Positions 1 to 5,152 of a stretch of DNA of 5,152 nt are shown here, one piece after another. The DNA is from an uncultured Legionellales bacterium (GTDB lineage: Bacteria; Pseudomonadota; Gammaproteobacteria; UBA1113): contig CAMFJO010000086.1 in NCBI GenBank assembly GCA_945956945.1, positions 1 through 5,152 of the forward strand. The letters are read 5' to 3'. The translations under genes and the position numbers were made by a program. How positions within the stretch are numbered: the first letter of the stretch is position 1; each line of letters begins with the position of its first letter. A model generated the notes under the pieces. It was not told the origin of the DNA. It did not search any database and was given only the letters and a program-made list of their open reading frames with translations.

Positions 1-1182
1 TTGTACACTAAATACGGGGACACCACCTGAGCGTTGTCCGTCCCAAAAAAATGACAATAACATACTGGCAACCGGTTGGAAGATTGCCCCACTTACCACC
101 ACAAACATATTGTTTAAACCAATGGCTGTACCCACAGTATCTGCACTATTGCGATCTTGCACCACCGCAAAAGCGAAAGATTGCCCTGAAGCTGCCAAAC
201 CAAAGATAAACAACCAAATAGACAAACTCACATAAGACAAGATAGGGCCGTAAAGCAACATACAAATGGAAACCAGCCCTAAGATTAAACAACCTGATAA
301 TACTGTCTTGCGCGTTTTAAGCACATTTGAGACATAACCGGCCAAGGGGCTGCCTATTCCCATTCCCAACCAATAACACACTAACAAAGAAGATACCGTA
401 CTCGCGCTATAATGATAAGCTTGCATCAAATAAGGCACACCCCACAATTCAGCGAATACCACCGCCGGCGTCCAAATAATTAAAGAATACAAACCAATGG
501 CCCAGGTATGCGACCGTTTCAGCACAGACCATAATCCGGCGATCCCTCTGGAAACTTTTTTGGTGGTTGTGACCACACGTTGATGGTGTGCTGGATAATC
601 TCGCACACACAATACTATCAGCAGCGCTAAACCAAAACCGATACAAGAAATAGTGAAGATAGATTGTCGCCAACCGGAAGCTTGTACGGCATTGGCCAAA
701 GGTGCTTGCCCTAGAATAGAGCCTAAACAAGACATAAATTGCACAACGCCAGCCAATATGCCGAAATAGCGCGCTGGAAACCAATGGGTTATCAACACCA
801 AAGTTCCTATGAAAGAAAAGGCAGCGCCCGCGCCTGTTAAAAATCGACCCAAACACAAGGTGAGCATTGTATGGCCCAGGCTAAAGAAAAGCCCCCCTAA
901 TGCGCAAATGGCTGTGGCCGTAGCCAATATAAAACGTGGGCTGAATTTATCATAAGATAAACCCGCGGGTAATTGCATCGGAGCATACGCATAAAAGAAA
1001 AATGCGGACATGATACCCAGACCAGTGGCACCCAAGCCCAATTCACCCATTAAATCGTGCGTGATAACGGAAGGCGCTACCTGCAATACAAAGTCGTACA
1101 AATAAAATAAAGAGGCTAAAAAACATACAAGGCCGGCACGCGCATAGTAGCGCCAATGTGTCGGAAAATCCTCTGTAAGCAT
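1..1182 (-). CDS. MFS transporter, C-terminus cut by window edge
   Basis: The frame is open from an ATG at 1182 to the left edge and gives 394 residues with no stop, so the C-terminal end is missing. Most MFS proteins have about 400-430 residues, so probably only a few tens are lost. The protein is very hydrophobic and fits about 12 membrane segments with a central polar loop near residues 195-225. The MFS loop 2-3 signature is clear: GLSYDKFSPR at 74-83, with G74, D78 and R83. TM4 has RFLTGAGAA (113-121) with the conserved arginine, and TM11 carries GLNNMF (355-360). The phrase FFFYAYAPMQLPAGL (61-75) is typical of MFS proteins abundant in Legionella and Coxiella, some of which (the Pht family) import amino acids or nucleosides. 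That kinship is from memory, and the substrate is unknown. The start is supported by AAAGGAG seven bases upstream. The gene is divergent from pabB and has its own promoter. Confidence 0.9.
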   Translation of the reverse strand, partial: MLTEDFPTHWRYYARAGLVCFLASLFYLYDFVLQVAPSVITHDLMGELGLGATGLGIMSAFFFYAYAPMQLPAGLSYDKFSPRFILATATAICALGGLFFSLGHTMLTLCLGRFLTGAGAAFSFIGTLVLITHWFPARYFGILAGVVQFMSCLGSILGQAPLANAVQASGWRQSIFTISCIGFGLALLIVLCVRDYPAHHQRVVTTTKKVSRGIAGLWSVLKRSHTWAIGLYSLIIWTPAVVFAELWGVPYLMQAYHYSASTVSSLLVCYWLGMGIGSPLAGYVSNVLKTRKTVLSGCLILGLVSICMLLYGPILSYVSLSIWLFIFGLAASGQSFAFAVVQDRNSADTVGTAIGLNNMFVVVSGAIFQPVASMLLSFFWDGQRSGGVPVFSVQ

Positions 1183-1189
1183 CCGCTCG

Positions 1190-1196
1190 CTCCTTT
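1190..1196 (-). promoter_or_regulatory. Ribosome binding site of the MFS transporter gene
   Basis: On the minus strand this reads AAAGGAG, followed by seven bases and then the ATG at 1182. It is a near-consensus Shine-Dalgarno sequence at good spacing and settles the start of the transporter. Confidence 0.85.
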
Positions 1197-1217
1197 GAAT
1201 TGTAGAAGATGGTGCGC

Positions 1218-1246
1218 AGTATACTATAAAAAATTGCTATTGTCAT
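1218..1246 (-). promoter_or_regulatory. Sigma70-type promoter of the MFS transporter gene
   Basis: Read on the minus strand, a -35 box ATGACA (1246-1241, five of six consensus bases) is separated by exactly 17 bases from a -10 box TATACT (1223-1218, five of six). The spacer is AT-rich with a T run. Transcription would start near 1211, leaving a leader of about 28 bases that contains the AAAGGAG site. The boxes and spacing are seen directly; promoter activity is inferred. Confidence 0.7.
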
Positions 1247-1283
1247 ATAATCTTAGGGTGATATTCCTGAGGGCTAGAATCTG

Positions 1284-1310
1284 TTGACAGGGAATTTGTC
1301 GATGCAAAAT
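1284..1310 (+). promoter_or_regulatory. Possible upstream promoter of pabB
   Basis: A perfect -35 box TTGACA (1284-1289) is followed after 15 bases by CAAAAT (1305-1310), which matches four of six -10 positions. The short spacer and weak -10 make this uncertain. It would start transcription near 1317 and give pabB a leader of about 50 bases that includes the GGAG site at 1359. The proposed -10 lies between the arms of the inverted repeat at 1295-1319. Confidence 0.3.
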
Positions 1311-1319
1311 ACGGACAAA
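1295..1319. repeat. Small inverted repeat TTTGTC / GACAAA in the divergent promoter region
   Basis: TTTGTC (1295-1300) and its exact reverse complement GACAAA (1314-1319) are separated by 13 bases. A further GACA lies upstream at 1286-1289, inside the TTGACA box. The symmetry and position between two divergent promoters would suit an operator, but six-base arms can arise by chance and no matching regulator is encoded in the window. Confidence 0.3.
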
Positions 1320-1330
1320 CCTAGGCCCTA

Positions 1331-1358
1331 TTGTATCACTGATAAAATTGGGTATAAT
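1331..1358 (+). promoter_or_regulatory. Candidate promoter of pabB, close to the start codon
   Basis: TTGTAT (1331-1336, four of six -35 bases) is followed after 16 bases by a perfect -10 box TATAAT (1353-1358). The -10 ends only eight bases before the pabB ATG at 1367, so transcription starting at the usual distance would begin near 1365 and give a nearly leaderless mRNA. The boxes are visible; whether they are used, or only the weaker site upstream, cannot be told from the sequence. Confidence 0.45.
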
Positions 1359-1362
1359 GGAG
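1359..1362 (+). promoter_or_regulatory. Weak, closely spaced ribosome binding site of pabB
   Basis: GGAG lies just before the pabB start with only four bases (CACC) between it and the ATG, shorter than the usual spacing of about 5-9. It could work only on an mRNA that starts upstream of it, so it conflicts with use of the TATAAT at 1353-1358. Confidence 0.4.
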
Positions 1363-1366
1363 CACC

Positions 1367-2707
1367 ATGTTGTTTGAATACCCGCTTTCCTATCACACCC
1401 AATCTACACCGTTATTGGCGATAATACGCCAGCGCGCACAGGCGGTATTATTGCAAAGTGCAGCCTCATCCACAGGACGATACGATATTATCAGCGCCGA
1501 TCCTCTTTTAACCCTCATTCAGTATCCACAAAAAACCGTCTTAGTACGAGGGACACATCAAGAAATTATAAACAGCGATCCTATAGATTATATGATTGCC
1601 CAATTACCACCCAAATTACCACAGAGCCGCTACCCTTTTATCGGCGGTATGATTGGCTATTGGGCCTATGATTGGGGATTATCCTTGCAGAGAATTAAAC
1701 GTCATATTGAACCGCACCATCCGCTACCCCTACTGAATTTAAGTCTATACGATTGGGCGATCATTATCGATCACCAGAATAAGACAAGTACTTATGTTTC
1801 TTATAATACCCAAAAAGATCATCTCGCTTTTATAAACGACCTGCTGAATACGCCAGCTGCTCCTGAGATTCCGTTTCAATTAACAAGGACTTGGCATAGT
1901 AATATAGATTATGCTCAATACCGACAACAATTTTCTCACATACAGGAACATTTGCATAAAGGAGATTGTTATCAAGTCAATTTCTCGCAGCGTTTTTTTG
2001 CTGATTACACCGGAGATCCGTGGCAAGCCTATCAACATCTGATGCATTCTTGTAGCGCTGCCTTTTGTGCTTATTTAAATTGCGGTGATCACCAGATCTT
2101 GAGCTTATCGCCAGAGCGTTTTTTAAAAGTAGAAAACAATAGAGTCGAAACCAAACCCATTAAGGGGACCAGACCTCGCGGCAAAACAACGGCCCAGGAT
2201 GTACAATTGGCTTTAGAACTGCAGCACAGCGAAAAGGATCGCGCGGAGAATGTCATGATAGTCGATATGCTCCGCAATGATTTAGGCCGCCTTTGTACGA
2301 CGGACAGTATTTCGGTGCCCCATTTGTGCGCTTTAGAAAGTTACCACAATGTACACCATCTGGTGAGTACGATACAAGGACGACTGCCAGCAGACTGTCA
2401 TCCGCTGCAATTGTTAAAAAGTATGTTTCCCGGTGCTTCCATTACGGGGGCACCCAAAAGACGCGTGATGGAAATCATTGAAAATTTAGAAAGCCATCAA
2501 CGCCATATTTATTGTGGCACCATAGGCTATTACAGTGTGGATGGGCAATTAGACAGCAATATCGCCATTCGTACCGCATTGTGTTATGACGGACACATAG
2601 AGATTTCCGGCGGCGGCGGAATCGTTCTGGATTCCCAAGTGGAAGAAGAATATCAGGAAATCCAAAATAAAGTAGGCGGGATGTTAAATATCATAGCAAG
2701 TATCTAG
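1367..2707 (+). CDS. pabB: Aminodeoxychorismate synthase component I (PabB)
   Basis: PabB converts chorismate, with ammonia from the PabA glutaminase, to 4-amino-4-deoxychorismate, the precursor of p-aminobenzoate for cytosolic folate synthesis. The 446 residues match the family length (about 450 in E. coli). The N-terminal part carries GRYDIISADP (37-46), a region that in E. coli PabB helps form a tryptophan-binding pocket. The chorismate-binding domain (about 180-446) has all main motifs: KGDCYQVNFSQR (198-209), PIKGT (264-268), DRAENVMIVDMLRNDLGR (291-308), NVHHLVS (328-334), FPGASITGAPKRR (354-366), GGGGIVLDSQVEEEYQE (415-431). The lysine at 266 in PIKGT marks PabB; TrpE has alanine there (PIAGT). 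E294, E428 and E431 fit the magnesium-binding glutamates. An in-frame TAA at 1355-1357 rules out an earlier start. Neither pabA nor pabC is present nearby, so the partner must be encoded elsewhere. Confidence 0.95.
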   Translation: MLFEYPLSYHTQSTPLLAIIRQRAQAVLLQSAASSTGRYDIISADPLLTLIQYPQKTVLVRGTHQEIINSDPIDYMIAQLPPKLPQSRYPFIGGMIGYWAYDWGLSLQRIKRHIEPHHPLPLLNLSLYDWAIIIDHQNKTSTYVSYNTQKDHLAFINDLLNTPAAPEIPFQLTRTWHSNIDYAQYRQQFSHIQEHLHKGDCYQVNFSQRFFADYTGDPWQAYQHLMHSCSAAFCAYLNCGDHQILSLSPERFLKVENNRVETKPIKGTRPRGKTTAQDVQLALELQHSEKDRAENVMIVDMLRNDLGRLCTTDSISVPHLCALESYHNVHHLVSTIQGRLPADCHPLQLLKSMFPGASITGAPKRRVMEIIENLESHQRHIYCGTIGYYSVDGQLDSNIAIRTALCYDGHIEISGGGGIVLDSQVEEEYQEIQNKVGGMLNIIASI

Positions 2708-2762
2708 ATCTTATTGGTGTTTGATTTATTAATCGATTTCTAAAATAATGGTACTTTCACCA

Positions 2763-2887
2763 AGAAGCCGCATATTGGGATGCAGGTTGCGCGAAAAACG
2801 CTAGGGAAAAAGCGGAGTTGACTAAAGCGTCAATGAGCATTTTTCGCTAGCGTTTTTCGCGCAAGATGCGTCCAATATGCTGCTTCT
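2763..2887. repeat. 125-bp imperfect palindrome, possible MITE/REP-like element and bidirectional terminator
   Basis: The 178-base convergent gap after pabB is mostly one long hairpin. The paired segments are 2763-2768 with 2882-2887 (6 bp), 2770-2778 with 2872-2880 (9 bp), 2787-2804 with 2847-2864 (18 bp, perfect), 2806-2811 with 2840-2845 (6 bp), 2812-2813 with 2837-2838, and an inner stem 2818-2822 with 2829-2833 (TTGAC/GTCAA). The core arm reads TTGCGCGAAAAACGCTAG. Mismatches lie at 2769/2881 and 2805/2846, with an unequal internal loop at 2779-2786 and 2865-2871. There is no open reading frame of note, no transposase and no clear target-site duplication. The right end covers two bases of the phosphatase stop codon. 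It may block transcription from both convergent genes, though it lacks the simple stem plus T-run layout. Mobile origin is inference; no second copy is in this window. Confidence 0.75.
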
Positions 2888-4925
2888 AACGAGCGCGTAT
2901 CAGCAACACCCCACCCTGCCACTGCTGTCTGGAAATATTTTCTGGCGGTAAATGCGGCGCTAAATTTAAACGCCGGATCATAAAACCATCCATCTCATCC
3001 ATTAAATACACCGTAGGCGGTGGCATATCGCTCAGCGTGACTGCAATCCCACCATATTTAAGAGGATGACGCGTGATTTTTTCATAGGTAACAGTTCCAT
3101 ACCATAAAGGGATTTCATTGTCTACCACATCCATACTCGCTGCCCATAAACGCAATACAGCTACGGTGCCATTTTTATTATCCAGACTGTGCACAAACAC
3201 AGCTGCTGGGGCTTTGCCTTGGTATAAAGGAGGAAACAGAGTCAGCCTATTTCTATCATTAGAATTGGCTAAATGATTAACGGCATTAATCCAGGCCGAA
3301 CGCGGTAAAAGAACCCAATCATTTTTTTGCAATCGGTTGATGATATGATCCAAGTTATCTACCCATTGCACATTCATTAAATCACGCACACGACCCAATC
3401 GGTCTTTTCTATAGATCAATACCTCATTATTGTTTTGACGCCACCATTGCATGGCTACCACGGTATGGGTAGGCCAAACAGGGACATATATTGCCTTATC
3501 TTTTTTGAAATGCATTTCCATCTTAAGCCCTAGAAAAACCAAAAAAGAAATCGCCACAATAATATTAAAGGTTTTTACTGAAAAACGTGGTGCCGGCTTG
3601 CACCTAAAAGACAAGGTCACCACCATCGCTGAAATCCATCCGGCTAATATACCGGCCAAGATATCAGTAAACCAATGAGCACCTAAATATAAACGGGTAA
3701 AAATAATCAAGGCGATAATAGTCGTGCAAGTACCATATATAATACGGCGTGGATGTGTTGGTAATAAACGCTCCAATACAATGGCGTAAAAAGCATAGAT
3801 AGCCACACTAATTGTGGTATGCCCACTGGGAAATGAATTGCCATCTAAGAAAACATTTAAACCGCCCGGTCTTGGCGAATGAAAAATATACTTGCTAACC
3901 CCCACAATACCATAGCTAATCAGCACAATACCTAACCAATGGCAAGCCATATACCATTGTTTGCGCCATAGAAGCCATAATACCGCCACCGCGATCACCG
4001 GACCTAACACCATCTTATCGCCAGCATAGGTGAAGAAGAGCATGACTTTTTGTACGCCAGGAGCATATAAATTACGGAAAAATTGGTTGATAGGTAAATT
4101 CAAATCATATAAGCCACTTTGCGTCATCACCATGGCTGTCAGTACTAAAAAGAATATTCCCGCTATAATAATCCCTACCAGAAGATTTAATTGACTATGA
4201 CCTTCTTGTCTTTCTGGATCTTGTAATAAACGATACAAAGGATTGATCTTGGGCGTATGCTTGATAGCTTCCCATAACTTATCCATACCGCGGGTTATCC
4301 AATGCATGATTTTAAAAAATAAGCTCTTTAAAAACCACGCAGTCAAAAATAGCAGCCCAAATACACACAGTAGCAACAAAATAAAACGTGTCGCTACTTC
4401 TGGTGGGAATTGTAATGCTGCTAAACCAATGAGAATGCCGGGAACGATATAAGCAGGAGCCCATAATACGGCAGAAGTCACATTAGAAAAGAAAAAACGC
4501 CATGAGTTCATGCGCATCATCCCTGCAATAACCGGAACAACGGGCCTTACAGGTGAAAAACGGGCTAAAAATACACTTTTACCACCGTGTGCTGCAAAAA
4601 ATTGTTCGCCTTTTAATAGAAATTTAGGATAACGGCTAAAAGGCCACATATTATGGATACTGTCCTTGAAATAATAGCCGACTCTATAACTTAAACCATC
4701 ACCAGCGATGGCACCTAAAATAGCTGCAATTAAAGTAGGCCACGCGGGTAAAATTTCCACACCGACTAAAATACCTGCGGCAGTCATCATGAGAGATCCG
4801 GGCACCAATAATCCCACAAAAGCCAGTGATTCAAATAAAGAAATGATAAATACCATTATCAGGCTAATCGTTGTATGCATTTGTAACCATCCCAGGAATG
4901 GTTTTAAATGATCAAAAAATTCCAT
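2886..4925 (-). CDS. DedA (YabI-like)/PAP2 phosphatase/LssY-type C-terminal fusion protein
   Basis: This 679-residue inner-membrane protein has three parts. Residues 1-205 are a DedA (SNARE-associated/VTT) domain closest to E. coli YabI: FESLAFVGLLVPGS (31-44), GDGLSYRVGYYFK (75-87), ARFSPVRPVVPVIAGMMRM (121-139), VPGILIG (161-167). Residues 245-440 are a PAP2 phosphatase with all three motifs: K345-x6-R352-P353, PSGH (366-369), and R411-x5-H417-x3-D421, so H369, H417 and D421 are in place and activity is expected. Residues about 478-679 are soluble and resemble the LssY C-terminal domain, with NVQW (518-521), LRLW (591-594) and PLWYG (606-610). About a dozen membrane segments precede it, the last at 452-468. 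The likely substrates are lipid phosphates such as undecaprenyl pyrophosphate or phosphatidate, but none is proven. The start follows an AGGA site and an in-frame TGA at 4932-4934. lipA lies 25 bases upstream on the same strand. Confidence 0.92.
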   Translation of the reverse strand: MEFFDHLKPFLGWLQMHTTISLIMVFIISLFESLAFVGLLVPGSLMMTAAGILVGVEILPAWPTLIAAILGAIAGDGLSYRVGYYFKDSIHNMWPFSRYPKFLLKGEQFFAAHGGKSVFLARFSPVRPVVPVIAGMMRMNSWRFFFSNVTSAVLWAPAYIVPGILIGLAALQFPPEVATRFILLLLCVFGLLFLTAWFLKSLFFKIMHWITRGMDKLWEAIKHTPKINPLYRLLQDPERQEGHSQLNLLVGIIIAGIFFLVLTAMVMTQSGLYDLNLPINQFFRNLYAPGVQKVMLFFTYAGDKMVLGPVIAVAVLWLLWRKQWYMACHWLGIVLISYGIVGVSKYIFHSPRPGGLNVFLDGNSFPSGHTTISVAIYAFYAIVLERLLPTHPRRIIYGTCTTIIALIIFTRLYLGAHWFTDILAGILAGWISAMVVTLSFRCKPAPRFSVKTFNIIVAISFLVFLGLKMEMHFKKDKAIYVPVWPTHTVVAMQWWRQNNNEVLIYRKDRLGRVRDLMNVQWVDNLDHIINRLQKNDWVLLPRSAWINAVNHLANSNDRNRLTLFPPLYQGKAPAAVFVHSLDNKNGTVAVLRLWAASMDVVDNEIPLWYGTVTYEKITRHPLKYGGIAVTLSDMPPPTVYLMDEMDGFMIRRLNLAPHLPPENISRQQWQGGVLLIRAR

Positions 4926-4934
4926 TGATACTCA

Positions 4935-4938
4935 TCCT
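4935..4938 (-). promoter_or_regulatory. Ribosome binding site of the phosphatase gene
   Basis: AGGA on the minus strand lies nine bases before the ATG at 4925. An in-frame TGA at 4932-4934, with no start codon between it and the ATG, fixes this start. The 25-base gap to lipA holds no convincing promoter or terminator, which favours cotranscription. Confidence 0.65.
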
Positions 4939-4950
4939 AGTAATAAATTA

Positions 4951-5152
4951 TCAGTCAATCGCCACGCCTTTGGCTTGCAAATCGGCATGATACGAGGAAC
5001 GTACTAAAGGCCCGCTGGCCACATGGGTAAATCCTAGCTGCTTTGCCAATTGTGCCAATTGCTTAAATTCCGCGGGCGGCACATAGCGCATCACGGGCGA
5101 ATGATAACGACTCGGTTGTAAATATTGCCCTATGGTAACCATATTGACATCG
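4951..5152 (-). CDS. lipA: Lipoyl synthase (LipA), C-terminal part only
   Basis: LipA is a cytosolic radical SAM enzyme that inserts two sulfur atoms into octanoyl groups on the lipoyl domains of pyruvate and 2-oxoglutarate dehydrogenases and the glycine cleavage H protein. The frame is open to the right edge, so only the last 66 residues are seen of a protein usually about 320 long. They begin within codons for Asp-Val-Asn-Met and include the family phrases [10 protein letters not shown] and RYVPPAEF, then [18 protein letters not shown]. The RSSY motif, which gives the serine ligand to the auxiliary iron-sulfur cluster, is intact, and the C-terminus QAKGV matches the E. coli end closely. The CxxxCxxC and auxiliary cluster cysteines lie outside the window. 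The internal ATG at 5142 is not the start, because homology continues upstream of it. The stop is TGA at 4951-4953. Confidence 0.96.
   Translation of the reverse strand, partial: DVNMVTIGQYLQPSRYHSPVMRYVPPAEFKQLAQLAKQLGFTHVASGPLVRSSYHADLQAKGVAID

Noticed and set aside
449..856. 135-residue minus-strand open frame
   Set aside because: It lies wholly inside the MFS transporter gene in another frame on the same strand; the transporter frame has clear MFS motifs and this one has none.
1043..1246. 67-residue minus-strand open frame over the transporter start
   Set aside because: It overlaps the promoter and the 5' end of the MFS gene in another frame and shows no recognisable family features.
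1357..1377. Six-codon upstream frame (MEHHVV) overlapping the pabB start out of frame
   Set aside because: Its ATG lies inside the TATAAT box and has no good ribosome site, so it is most likely chance.
2089..2481. Small open frames inside pabB (2089-2277 minus, 2293-2481 plus)
   Set aside because: They lie over the conserved catalytic region of pabB and show no independent coding evidence.
1367..2707. TrpE (anthranilate synthase component I) as an alternative to PabB
   Set aside because: The PIKGT lysine at 266 and the length of 446 residues point to PabB; TrpE has PIAGT and is usually longer, about 500 residues.
2723..2734. Short palindrome GATTTATTAATC after pabB as a terminator
   Set aside because: A four-base AT-rich stem without a following T run is too weak to call.
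2763..2890. Integron attC site
   Set aside because: The size and imperfect palindrome fit loosely, but the end before AAC reads TTCTAAC rather than RYYYAAC, no matching GTTRRRY site is placed at the other end, and there is no integrase or cassette array.
3451..3678. Plus-strand open frames inside the phosphatase gene (also 4243-4452 and 4708-4911)
   Set aside because: They are antisense to a well-supported coding region, with no family features.
2886..4925. Type I secretion component, as the name LssY might suggest
   Set aside because: The name comes from the Legionella lss locus. No ABC exporter, membrane fusion protein or outer-membrane partner is present, and the domains point to a membrane phosphatase.

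Overview
The window looks like a piece of a gammaproteobacterial chromosome of moderate to low GC content, probably from the order Legionellales or a relative. This assignment is an inference. It rests on an MFS transporter of the type common in Legionella and Coxiella, a three-part DedA/PAP2/LssY-type membrane phosphatase, and a LipA tail very close to the gammaproteobacterial form. No rRNA, tRNA, transposase, phage gene or CRISPR array is visible.

Layout, left to right. Positions 1-1182 (minus) hold an MFS transporter that lacks only its C-terminal end, which lies beyond the left edge. Positions 1183-1366 are a divergent intergenic region. It carries a good sigma70-type promoter for the transporter, one or two candidate promoters for the gene on the right, and a small inverted repeat. 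Positions 1367-2707 (plus) hold a complete pabB, aminodeoxychorismate synthase component I. Positions 2708-2885 are a convergent intergenic gap, mostly filled by a long imperfect palindrome (2763-2887) whose right end overlaps the stop codon of the next gene. Positions 2886-4925 (minus) encode a 679-residue membrane protein joining a YabI-like DedA domain, a PAP2 phosphatase with all three catalytic motifs, and a soluble LssY-like C-terminal domain. Positions 4951-5152 (minus) are the 3' end of lipA (lipoyl synthase), 25 bases upstream of the phosphatase gene and probably in the same transcript.

The genes do not form one obvious pathway. pabB serves folate synthesis, lipA serves lipoate cofactor synthesis, and the phosphatase probably acts on lipid phosphates in the inner membrane. 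The transporter's substrate cannot be read from the sequence. I see no strong case for a new multi-gene system. The most unusual element is the 125-bp palindrome between pabB and the phosphatase gene, which looks like a non-coding repeat (MITE-like or REP-like) that may also end transcription from both sides.
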